30,055 bases of DNA from Stenotrophomonas sp. UBA7346 (lineage in GTDB: Bacteria > Pseudomonadota > Gammaproteobacteria > Xanthomonadales > Xanthomonadaceae): positions 4,612 to 34,666 of the forward strand of contig DKPB01000052.1 of NCBI GenBank assembly GCA_002471015.1, given 5' to 3'. The notes under the pieces are model-generated. The model did not search any database and was not told the origin of the DNA. It saw only the letters and a program-made list of their open reading frames with translations. Of the stretch, positions 23,415 through 30,055 are shown one piece after another. Within the stretch, counting starts at the first letter, position 1, and every line of letters starts with the position of its first letter. A program made the position numbers and the translations under genes.

Positions 23415-23732
23415 ATGCGTATCGAGACGTATGGCCAGCAAGTTGAAGTCACGCCCGCCTTGAAGGAGTACGTGGAAACGAAGCTGGAAAGATTGGGCCG
23501 CCACTTTGACCAGCACTGCGAAGTGCGGGTGCAGTTGTCCACACGCAAACCCGACTATCTCGTCGTGGCCACGGTGAACCTCCCCGGCCGCACCCTCCAC
23601 GCCGACGCCGCCGAGCCCACGATGTATGCGGCCATCGACGTACTGGCGGACAAGCTTGACCGGCTGGTCATCAAGCACAAGGAGAAGAATCTTCCCCATG
23701 CTTCGCATGCTCTGCGCGACAATGGCGCCTAG
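23415..23732 (+). CDS. hpf: Ribosome hibernation promoting factor (short HPF)
   Basis: A 105-residue protein of the short HPF/YfiA type, which binds the 30S decoding region in stationary phase and promotes 100S dimers or silent 70S ribosomes. The beta-alpha-beta-beta-beta-alpha pattern is clear: IETYGQQVEVTPALKEYVET, LERLGRHFD, DYLVVATVNLPGRTLHADA and MYAAIDVLADKLDRLVIKHK. The ATG at 23415 has a near-perfect AGGAGGAA upstream, the best ribosome binding site in this cluster, fitting high expression. It sits between rpoN and ptsN, as in E. coli. Confidence 0.93.
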   Translation: MRIETYGQQVEVTPALKEYVETKLERLGRHFDQHCEVRVQLSTRKPDYLVVATVNLPGRTLHADAAEPTMYAAIDVLADKLDRLVIKHKEKNLPHASHALRDNGA

Positions 23733-23753
23733 CCGCCATCACCCGCACCCCAC

Positions 23754-24206
23754 ATGCCGTTGACCGACCTCATGGCGGCCGTCAGTACCCAGGTACTTTC
23801 GGCCGCCGATCGTGACAGTACCCTGCTCGCCGCATCCCGCCTGCTCGCCTGCCGCGAAGCCGGGGCCGAGAGCCTCTTTGAAAGCCTGCGCGAACGCGAA
23901 CGCGTGGGCAGTACCGCCATCGGCCATGGCATTGCCATCCCGCATGGGCGCTCCCCTACCCTGCAACAGCCCCGAGGCGCCCTGCTGCGGCTGCAGCAAC
24001 CGGTGGATTTCGGCACCGGCGAGCCAGTGGACCTGGTGTTTGCCATGGCCGTACCCGAGCACTACACCCACCAGCACCTGATGCTGCTGTCGGAACTGGC
24101 CGAGATGTTCTCCGACCCCGGCATCCGCCAGGCCTTGCGCCAGGCACCGGACGCCGACGCCCTGCAGCACATCGTCAGCAACCCGCAACAGGCACGCAGC
24201 GGATGA
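23754..24206 (+). CDS. ptsN: PTS-Ntr EIIA protein PtsN
   Basis: A 150-residue EIIA of the nitrogen-related PTS. The phosphorylation site is His64 in GHGIAIPHGRS, the standard IPHG motif. The rest follows the EIIA-Ntr fold, with VDFGTGEPVDLVFAMAVPE and HLMLLSELAEMFSD. PtsN does not carry sugar but signals to potassium transport and other systems through its phosphorylation state. It overlaps hprK by 4 bp. The phosphate donor in this organism is probably the HPr/EI pair encoded 2 kb downstream, as no separate NPr gene is in view. Confidence 0.93.
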   Translation: MPLTDLMAAVSTQVLSAADRDSTLLAASRLLACREAGAESLFESLRERERVGSTAIGHGIAIPHGRSPTLQQPRGALLRLQQPVDFGTGEPVDLVFAMAVPEHYTHQHLMLLSELAEMFSDPGIRQALRQAPDADALQHIVSNPQQARSG

Positions 24207-25153
24207 ATACCAGCATCACGGCCCAGGAACTCTTCGACCAGCAGCGCGAAAAGCTGGACCTGCGCTGGGTTGCTGGCCAGGCCGGCGGCCAGCGCGAGCT
24301 GGAGGCGGGCAATACCGTCTCCCGCCGCCCCTCGCTGGCCGGCTACCTCAACACCATCTATCCCAACAAAGTACAGATCCTCGGCACCGAGGAACTTACC
24401 TGGCTGGATTCGCTCGATGCCCGCCAGCGCTGGGAGGTGATCGAACGCATCATCCAGGCCCGGCCGCTGGCACTGGTGATCACCAAGAGCCACGGCTGCC
24501 CGGAAGACCTGCGCTCGGCCGCCGACGAATCACAGACCCCGTTGTGGGTGTCGCCACGGCGCGGCCATGAACTGCTCAACCACATCAGCTACCACCTGGC
24601 CCGCACCCTGGCACCGCGGGTGATCCTGCACGGCGTTTTCATGGAGATCTATTCCATCGGCGTGCTGATCACCGGCGAAGCAGGCTCGGGCAAGAGCGAG
24701 CTTGCGCTGGAGCTGCTGTCACGCGGGCACCGCCTGGTTGCCGACGACGCCCCTGAATTCACCCAGATCGCCCCAGACGTACTGGATGGCACCTGTCCGG
24801 AACTGCTGCAGGATCTACTGGAAGTCCGAGGGCTTGGCGTACTGAATGTCCGACAGATGTTTGGTGACACTTCTGTAAAGAAGAACAAGTATCTTCGTCT
24901 GATCGTCCACCTGACCAAGCCCATGACCGAGCCCAGCAGCTATGGCTATGAGCGCCTGACCGGCGACTCGGGCAAACGCCACGTGCTGGACCTGGACGTG
25001 CCACTGATCACCCTGCCGGTGATGCCGGGCCGCAACCTGGCCGTGCTCACCGAAGCCGCCACCCGACTGCACATCCTGCGCACCAAGGGCATCGACCCGG
25101 CGGCGATGTTCATCGCCCGCCACAGCAACCTGTTGGAGCAACGCAGCCCATGA
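24203..25153 (+). CDS. hprK: HPr kinase/phosphorylase HprK
   Basis: A 316-residue full-length HPr kinase/phosphorylase. The N-terminal domain (about 1-130) is present, unlike in the shortened alpha-proteobacterial forms. The Walker A loop is GEAGSGKS (158-165), preceded by HGVF with His143. The family signature LLEVRGLGVLNVRQMFG and LPVMPGRNLAVLTEAA (the region important for phosphorylase activity) follow. The enzyme adds phosphate to, or removes it from, a serine of HPr. The target Ser46 is present in the HPr encoded downstream. ATG overlaps the ptsN stop, and rapZ overlaps this stop, each by 4 bp. Confidence 0.94.
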   Translation: MNTSITAQELFDQQREKLDLRWVAGQAGGQRELEAGNTVSRRPSLAGYLNTIYPNKVQILGTEELTWLDSLDARQRWEVIERIIQARPLALVITKSHGCPEDLRSAADESQTPLWVSPRRGHELLNHISYHLARTLAPRVILHGVFMEIYSIGVLITGEAGSGKSELALELLSRGHRLVADDAPEFTQIAPDVLDGTCPELLQDLLEVRGLGVLNVRQMFGDTSVKKNKYLRLIVHLTKPMTEPSSYGYERLTGDSGKRHVLDLDVPLITLPVMPGRNLAVLTEAATRLHILRTKGIDPAAMFIARHSNLLEQRSP

Positions 25154-26028
25154 ACGTCCCGCTGTCACCGGTACTGGTCATCGTCAGTGGCCTGTCCGGC
25201 TCAGGCAAATCGGTCGCATTGAAGACCTTCGAGGACCTGGACTACTACTGCTCGGACAACATCCCGGTAAACCTGCTGCCGGAATTCGTGCGCAGCGTGC
25301 TGGGCCAGCGCGATGCGAACGGTCCACGCCGGATTGCCGTCGGCATCGACGTACGTGGCCGCAACGACCTCAGCCAGCTCGGCCAGTGGCGCAAGATCGC
25401 CACCGACTACGGCATCGACGCCCACCTGCTGTTCTTCGAGGCCGATGACGACACCCTGCTCGCCCGCTACGCCGACACCCGCCGCCGCCACCCGCTGAGC
25501 CAACTGGGCCTGTCGCTGCCCGAGGCCATCGCCCACGAGCGCAAGCTGACCGCACCGTTGCGCAACGAAGCCGATGCCGTCATCGATACCACCCGGCTCA
25601 ACGTGCACCAGCTGCGGCGCCGCGTCATCACCGAGTTCGCGCTCGCGCAGCAGGGCAAGCTGTCGCTGCTGTTCGAGTCCTTTGCCTACAAGCGCGGCGT
25701 GCCGGCCGAGGCCGATTTCGTATTTGATGCGCGGGTGCTGCCCAACCCGCACTGGGACCCGGAGCTGCGCTCGCTGACCGGGCGCGACCGCGAGGTGCGC
25801 GAGTACCTGGACGCGCAGCCGGAAGTGGTGCGCTACGTCACCCAGCTGCAGGACCTGCTGGACACCTGGCTGCCCAAACTGGGCAGCGATACCCGCAGTT
25901 ACGTCACCATCGCCTTCGGCTGCACCGGCGGCAAACACCGCTCGGTCTACCTCGCCGAGCGCCTTGCCCGGCATGCCCGCGAAACCGGCTGGCAGGACGT
26001 TGCCACCTTCCATCGCGAACAGGACTGA
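25150..26028 (+). CDS. rapZ: RNase adapter RapZ / nucleotide-binding protein
   Basis: A 292-residue protein with Walker A GLSGSGKS (14-21), then DLDYYCSDNIPVNLLPEF, RRRHPLSQ and the C-terminal motif FGCTGGKHRSVYLAERLA characteristic of RapZ (YvcJ in Bacillus). In enterobacteria RapZ senses glucosamine-6-phosphate and guides RNase E to the sRNA GlmZ; GlmY/GlmZ are not expected in xanthomonads, so its partner here may differ. It is translated in coupling with hprK. A 99-bp gap follows, and the next gene may have its own promoter. Confidence 0.93.
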   Translation: MNVPLSPVLVIVSGLSGSGKSVALKTFEDLDYYCSDNIPVNLLPEFVRSVLGQRDANGPRRIAVGIDVRGRNDLSQLGQWRKIATDYGIDAHLLFFEADDDTLLARYADTRRRHPLSQLGLSLPEAIAHERKLTAPLRNEADAVIDTTRLNVHQLRRRVITEFALAQQGKLSLLFESFAYKRGVPAEADFVFDARVLPNPHWDPELRSLTGRDREVREYLDAQPEVVRYVTQLQDLLDTWLPKLGSDTRSYVTIAFGCTGGKHRSVYLAERLARHARETGWQDVATFHREQD

Positions 26029-26127
26029 GCCCCAGTTGCCCAGCGCAGATACTCCCGTGCTGAATGGCACACAGAAGACAGATTTAAGCGCTATCGCGGA
26101 CTTGCCCTGACCTGTTAACGTTCGGTC

Positions 26128-26520
26128 ATGACCTGCGGCATTCTCCTTGTAACCCACCCTGGTGTTGGTACTTCCCTGCTGGAAGTAGCGACGACGTTGT
26201 TGCGGCAACTGCCGCTCAAAACCGAAGCGTTCGAAGTCCCTTTCGACGCCGACCTGGACGCCCTGCTGCCAGCGGCATCGGCGGCGATGCGACGTGTGGA
26301 AGGTGATGAAGGCGTGCTGGTGCTGACCGACCTGTACGGCGCCAGCCCCAGCAATCTGGCCGCCCGGCTGGCACGCTTGGGCACACCGGTACGCCGCGTA
26401 TCCGCGCTCAGCCTGCCGATGCTGCTGCGGGTAATGAACTATCCGGAACAGGGACTGGACCAACTGCCCGCCACTGCGGCGGCGGGCGCCCGCAATGGAG
26501 TCATCACCGACGATGCTTGA
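26128..26520 (+). CDS. PTS EIIA component, mannose family (ManX-like)
   Basis: A 130-residue EIIA-Man type domain. His10 in GILLVTHPGVG is the phosphate acceptor, and LVLTDLYGASPSNLAARLA with ALSLPMLLRVMNY matches the family. EIIB, EIIC and EIID partners are absent from the window, so it likely works in regulation rather than sugar uptake. It overlaps the HPr gene by 8 bp. The start ATG 26128 lacks a clear ribosome binding site. Confidence 0.9.
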   Translation: MTCGILLVTHPGVGTSLLEVATTLLRQLPLKTEAFEVPFDADLDALLPAASAAMRRVEGDEGVLVLTDLYGASPSNLAARLARLGTPVRRVSALSLPMLLRVMNYPEQGLDQLPATAAAGARNGVITDDA

Positions 26521-26782
26521 GAAAGAACTCATTGTTTCCAACCGGCTGGGCCTGCATGCCCGCGCCACCGCCAAGCTGGTGCAGGTGCTGTCCGGCTTCC
26601 GCGCCACTGCCACGCTGGTGGCCAAGGGCCGCGAGGTCAACGCCAAAAGCATCATGGGCGTGATGTTGCTGGCTGCCGCACAAGGCACGCCGGTGACGGT
26701 GCGCGTCGATGGCGAGGACGAGGCCGCCGCACTGGAGGCAGTTGCGGCCCTGTTCGAGCGTCGCTTCGACGAGGACAACTGA
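26513..26782 (+). CDS. ptsH: Phosphocarrier protein HPr
   Basis: An 89-residue HPr. His15 in NRLGLHARAT is the site phosphorylated by EI, and Ser46 in AKSIMGVM is the regulatory site for HprK; both sit at canonical positions when ATG 26513 is used as the start. The longer in-frame start would displace them. It overlaps the EIIA gene by 8 bp, and the EI gene starts 49 bp after its stop. The presence of Ser46 together with hprK upstream supports a regulatory PTS controlled by serine phosphorylation. Confidence 0.95.
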   Translation: MLEKELIVSNRLGLHARATAKLVQVLSGFRATATLVAKGREVNAKSIMGVMLLAAAQGTPVTVRVDGEDEAAALEAVAALFERRFDEDN

Positions 26783-26831
26783 TGCCCGCAGCCGCCCTGC
26801 CACCTGCGTACTCCCCACGGGAGCAACAGCC

Positions 26832-28550
26832 GTGACCCGGCTGCAGGGGCTGGCGGCTTCACGTGGCACGGCATTGGGCCGCGCCCGCGTGCGCCTGCCC
26901 CATGTGCAGGACGTTGGCGAAAAACGCATCGCCGCGGCAGCAGTGGAACAGGAGCTGGAACGCCTGCACCGCGCCACCGACGCTGCCCGCGCCGAGATGC
27001 GCGAGCTGCGTACCCGCCTGCAGGGCGCGTTGCCGGCCGAGGTGGGTGAGTTCCTCGACCTGCACGCCATGCTGCTGGACGACCCGGAACTGCTCAGCGC
27101 GCTGGACGAACTGGTACGCAGCAAGCGCTACAGCGCAGGCCATGCCCTGCGCGTGCAGCGCGACCGCCTTGCCCAGGTGTTCGAAGGCATGGAGGACGCC
27201 TACCTGAAAAGCCGGCTGGACGACCTGGACCATGTCATCGGCCGCATCCATTCCTTCCTGCACAAGCGCACCACCACGGTGAAAGGCCTGGCCGGGGAGA
27301 TCCTGGTCTGCGAGAACGTGGCCCCGTCCGAGCTGGCACAGCTGCAGTCGCAAGGCGTGGTCGGCATCATCAGCAGTGCGGGCAGTGTGCTCTCGCACAG
27401 CGCCATCCTTGCCCGCAGCCTGCACATGCCCTTGGTGGTTGGTGCCAGCGCGGTGCTGCAGAAGGTGAACGATGGCGACGTGCTGATCGTTGACGGTGCC
27501 AGTGGCGAGATCGTGCTTGACCCCGGCCCGGCCGACCTGCGCCAGTACCGCGCCCGCCAGCGCGAACTGGCACGCGAACAGCGCGAGCTTGGGCGCCTGC
27601 GTGGCAAGCCCACCCGCACCGTCGACGGGGTGGAGATCACCCTGCTGGCCAATGCCGAGTCGGCCGAGGACGTCACCCAGGCCCATGCGCTGGGCGCACG
27701 CGGCCTGGGCCTGTACCGCACCGAGTTCCTGTTCCTGCAGCGCAACCAGCTGCCGAACGAAGACGAGCAGTTCCGTATCTACCGCGACACCGTGCTGGGC
27801 ATGAGTGGCCGGCCGGTGACCATCCGCACCCTGGACCTGGGCGCGGACAAGGCCGACCGCACCGGGCTGGTGATGGGCAGCGAGGAAAACCCGGCCTTGG
27901 GCCTGCGCGGGGTACGCCTGTCGCTGGCCAAGCCCAAGGTGTCCGACACCCAACTGCGGGCCATCCTGCGCGCCTCCGGATACGGGCCGATCCGCATCCT
28001 GATCCCGATGCTGACCACCCGCGAGGAGATCATGGCCGTGCGCCGGCGCCTGTCGCGCCTGGCCGCCCTGCTGCGCAATGAAGGCCATGAGATTTCCGAC
28101 ACCATCCAGGTCGGGGCGATGATCGAGGTGCCAGCGGCGGCGTTCGCGCTGGATACCTTCATCGACCAGGTCGACTTCCTGTCGATCGGCACCAATGACC
28201 TTGTGCAGTACCTGCTGGCTGCGGACCGCAACAACGAGGCCGTGTCCGAGCTGTACTCGCCCCTGCATCCGGCGGTGTTGCGACTGCTGGCACATGTCAT
28301 CGACACCGCACGGCGCAATGACACGCCCGTGGCGGTCTGCGGCGAGATTGCCGGTGACGCGCGCATGACCGCCTTGTTGCTGGCCTTGGGCTTGACCGAG
28401 TTCAGCCTGCACCCGGGTACGCTGCTGGAAGTACGCCGGGCCATCCGCGGGCTGGACCTGACCGCCCTGCGCGCGCAGGCCCCGCAACTGCTGGCCGCGC
28501 GCGACCGCCGCGGCATCGAGCGCTGGATAAACGCCACCGCGCAGGGCTGA
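26832..28550 (+). CDS. ptsI: Phosphoenolpyruvate-protein phosphotransferase (EI)
   Basis: A 572-residue EI of standard length. It takes phosphate from PEP onto His189 (in GSVLSHSAILARS) and passes it to HPr. The PEP-binding domain has GLYRTEFLFLQRNQLPNEDE, ISIGTNDLVQYLLAADRNN and AVCGEIAGDARMTALLL, where the Cys is the active-site residue. The start is GTG at 26832 with GGGAG upstream; an in-frame extension back to 26709 would overlap HPr and has no homology to EI. There is no GAF domain, so it is EI rather than EI-Ntr (PtsP). No terminator of good quality follows. Confidence 0.94.
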   Translation: MTRLQGLAASRGTALGRARVRLPHVQDVGEKRIAAAAVEQELERLHRATDAARAEMRELRTRLQGALPAEVGEFLDLHAMLLDDPELLSALDELVRSKRYSAGHALRVQRDRLAQVFEGMEDAYLKSRLDDLDHVIGRIHSFLHKRTTTVKGLAGEILVCENVAPSELAQLQSQGVVGIISSAGSVLSHSAILARSLHMPLVVGASAVLQKVNDGDVLIVDGASGEIVLDPGPADLRQYRARQRELAREQRELGRLRGKPTRTVDGVEITLLANAESAEDVTQAHALGARGLGLYRTEFLFLQRNQLPNEDEQFRIYRDTVLGMSGRPVTIRTLDLGADKADRTGLVMGSEENPALGLRGVRLSLAKPKVSDTQLRAILRASGYGPIRILIPMLTTREEIMAVRRRLSRLAALLRNEGHEISDTIQVGAMIEVPAAAFALDTFIDQVDFLSIGTNDLVQYLLAADRNNEAVSELYSPLHPAVLRLLAHVIDTARRNDTPVAVCGEIAGDARMTALLLALGLTEFSLHPGTLLEVRRAIRGLDLTALRAQAPQLLAARDRRGIERWINATAQG

Positions 28551-28561
28551 TGCGCAAAAAG

Positions 28562-28594
28562 CGTGTGCAAAGGCCGCCACTTGCACGCGATAAT
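28562..28594 (+). promoter_or_regulatory. mgtE upstream region: inverted repeat and GATAAT -10 box
   Basis: CGTGTGCAA and TTGCACGCG, separated by 10 bp, form a nearly perfect 9-bp inverted repeat (one G-U pair) immediately before GATAAT (28589-28594), a plausible -10 box about 75 bp upstream of mgtE. It may be an operator or a leader hairpin. No M-box (Mg2+ riboswitch) layout is seen. Confidence 0.35.
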
Positions 28595-28666
28595 GACGGG
28601 CTGAACACCTCCGGTGGCGCATGCTTGCCCCGGATATAGCGGCCATTTCACTTCCGGGAGCTGCGC

Positions 28667-30028
28667 ATGGCCGAAGCCGTACGCCACGACAAGACCGCAC
28701 GCCAGCTACGACTGCTTTCCGATGCGCTTGATAGTGGCCGGCTGGGGCCGGTACGCCGCCTGGTCAACACCTTGTCGCCGGCCGAGATCGGCAACCTGCT
28801 CGAATCGCTGCCACCGGGCAAGCGCGAGGTGGTGTGGGGCCTGGTCGACGCCGAGGACGACGGCGAGGTGCTGGTGCACGTTGGCGACGACGTGCGCGAA
28901 AGCCTGCTGGCGGACATGGACCCGGACGAAATCATCGCCGCGGTCGAAGACCTGGACATCGATGACCTTGCGGACCTGGTCGAAGACCTGCCCGACACCG
29001 TCATCGACGAAGTCCTCAAGTCGATGGACCGCGAGAACCGCGAGCGCCTGGAGCAGGTGCTGTCCTATCCCGAGGACACCGCCGGGCGCCTGATGAACCC
29101 CGACGTGGTCACGGTGCGCGCCGACGTCAACGTCGACGTGGTGCTGCGCTACCTGCGCCTGCGCGGTGAACTGCCCGACCACACCGATTACCTGTTCGTG
29201 GTCAGCCGGCGCCACCAGTACCTGGGCCGGCTGTCGCTGGCCGCGCTGGTCACGCATGAAGACACCACTCCGATCAATCGCCTGATCGACGACGAACAGC
29301 CGGCCATCGATGTGGGCGAAAGCGCCGACGAAGTTGCCCGCCAATTCTCCGACCATGACTGGGTGTCGGCACCGGTGGTGGATGACAACAACATCCTGAT
29401 CGGCCGCATCACCATCGATGACGTGGTGGACATCATCCGCGGCCAGGCCGAGCACCAGGTGCTGGGCGCGGCGGGTCTGGACGAGGACGAGGATCTGTTC
29501 AGCCCGGTCTGGCGTGCGATGCGACGCCGCCTGATGTGGCTGTCGATCAATCTGTGTACCGCCTTCCTCGCTTCCAGCGTGGTGGGCCACTTTGAAGGCA
29601 CCATCGACAAGCTGGTGGCACTGGCAGTGCTGATGCCCATTGTCGCCGGCCTCGGTGGCAACGCCGGCACCCAGGTGCTGGCGCTGATGATCCGCGGCCT
29701 GGCACTGGGCCAGGTGGGTGCTTCCAACGCCCGCACGCTGCTGTGGAAAGAGCTGCGCGTGGCTCTGCTCAACGGCCTGATGCTGGGCACGATCCTGGGC
29801 CTGATCGTGCTGGCCTGGTTCCACATGCCCGGGCTGTCGCTGGTGATCGCCGCGGCGTTGACCTTCAATCTGCTGTTTGCCGCCACTGCCGGCGTGCTGG
29901 TGCCGCTGACACTGAAACGGCTGGGCTTCGACCCGGCGCTGGCCAGCGGCATTTTTCTGACCGCGGTGACCGACACCATGGGCTTCTTCACCTTCCTTGG
30001 CCTGGCCACGCTGGTGCTGTTGCACTGA
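28667..30028 (+). CDS. mgtE: Magnesium transporter MgtE
   Basis: A 453-residue MgtE of normal length. The N domain (about 1-130) is a superhelix of acidic repeats, including LLADMDPDEIIAAVEDLDID. Two CBS domains follow (about 135-260), with VSAPVVDDNNILIGRITIDD. The C-terminal membrane part has five helices, with the pore signature PIVAGLGGNAGTQVLALMIRG. In known MgtE proteins the N and CBS domains sense cytosolic Mg2+ and close the channel. The ATG at 28667 has GGGAG 6 nt upstream. Its position after the PTS block is typical of xanthomonads; whether it shares a transcript with the EI gene is unclear, as a promoter-like element lies between. Confidence 0.95.
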   Translation: MAEAVRHDKTARQLRLLSDALDSGRLGPVRRLVNTLSPAEIGNLLESLPPGKREVVWGLVDAEDDGEVLVHVGDDVRESLLADMDPDEIIAAVEDLDIDDLADLVEDLPDTVIDEVLKSMDRENRERLEQVLSYPEDTAGRLMNPDVVTVRADVNVDVVLRYLRLRGELPDHTDYLFVVSRRHQYLGRLSLAALVTHEDTTPINRLIDDEQPAIDVGESADEVARQFSDHDWVSAPVVDDNNILIGRITIDDVVDIIRGQAEHQVLGAAGLDEDEDLFSPVWRAMRRRLMWLSINLCTAFLASSVVGHFEGTIDKLVALAVLMPIVAGLGGNAGTQVLALMIRGLALGQVGASNARTLLWKELRVALLNGLMLGTILGLIVLAWFHMPGLSLVIAAALTFNLLFAATAGVLVPLTLKRLGFDPALASGIFLTAVTDTMGFFTFLGLATLVLLH

Positions 30029-30037
30029 TTGCGAGAC

Positions 30038-30055
30038 GTAGCCCGGGTAAGCGCA
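30038..30055 (+). repeat. REP-like palindrome, copy 5 (cut by window edge)
   Basis: GTAGCCCGGGTAAGCGCA is identical over all 18 visible bases to the first 18 bases of copy 1 at 3424-3441. It lies 9 bp after the mgtE stop codon, again at the 3' end of a gene, where such elements usually sit. Confidence 0.7.

Noticed and set aside
26075..26090. TGGCAC upstream of the EIIA gene as a sigma-54 promoter
   Set aside because: TGGCAC is present, but no GC dinucleotide of a TTGC element lies at the required spacing downstream.
26859..28700. 613-residue minus-strand frame opposite EI
   Set aside because: Same length scale as EI but antisense, with shadow-like composition; EI motifs on the plus strand are complete.

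Overview
The window is a GC-rich chromosomal segment with tightly packed genes, many with 4-bp ATGA or GTGA overlaps. Gene content and order point to the Xanthomonadaceae, most likely Stenotrophomonas or a close relative. The main indicators are the rpoN-hpf-ptsN-hprK-rapZ-EIIA-HPr-EI-mgtE block, a gamma-proteobacterial lpt/kds cluster, the amgK-murU pair, and REP-like palindromes beginning with GTAG. This assignment is an inference from gene families and was not confirmed by a database search. Almost everything is core metabolism and envelope biology; no phage, transposase or CRISPR array was seen.

Layout. 1-1764 (minus): N-terminal part of a TonB-dependent receptor running off the left edge, divergent from a GntP-family permease (1926-3332). 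3333-3933: a 601-bp gene-free stretch with REP-like palindromes in a 60-bp tandem array, a strong terminator, and on the minus strand an AGGA-rich, hairpin-rich 3' region of comEA ending in its own terminator. 3934-4266 (minus): comEA-like secreted helix-hairpin-helix protein, divergent from an M20 dipeptidase (4483-5976). Then follow a GlsB/YeaQ-type membrane protein, amgK-murU (peptidoglycan recycling), and a minus-strand operon DUF2066-perM-hda.

11309-14152 (plus): purM, two membrane-protein genes and purN. 14214-16449: three consecutive DUF3108 paralogues. 16575-18421 (minus): bolA-murA-EF-hand protein operon. 18475-21871 (plus): kdsD-kdsC-lptC-lptA-lptB, the KDO supply and LPS transport cluster. 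21919-28550: rpoN, hpf and a regulatory PTS (ptsN, hprK, rapZ, EIIA-Man, HPr, EI) without any sugar permease in view. 28667-30028: mgtE, followed by another REP-like copy cut by the right edge.

How the genes fit together. Several blocks serve the envelope: AmgK/MurU recycle MurNAc to UDP-MurNAc, MurA opens de novo peptidoglycan synthesis, KdsD/KdsC make KDO, and LptC/A/B export LPS. RapZ is known in enterobacteria for control of amino-sugar synthesis. The PTS proteins keep the canonical residues (HPr His15 and Ser46, EI His189, EIIA His10, PtsN His64), so HprK could gate this relay.

The most unusual signal is the comEA 3' region: six AGGA motifs in about 80 nt, four of them 16 nt apart, several placed in hairpin loops, followed by an intrinsic terminator. 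This resembles RsmA/CsrA-titrating RNAs. A TGTAGG-N6-CCTACA palindrome lies in the divergent comEA/dipeptidase promoter region.
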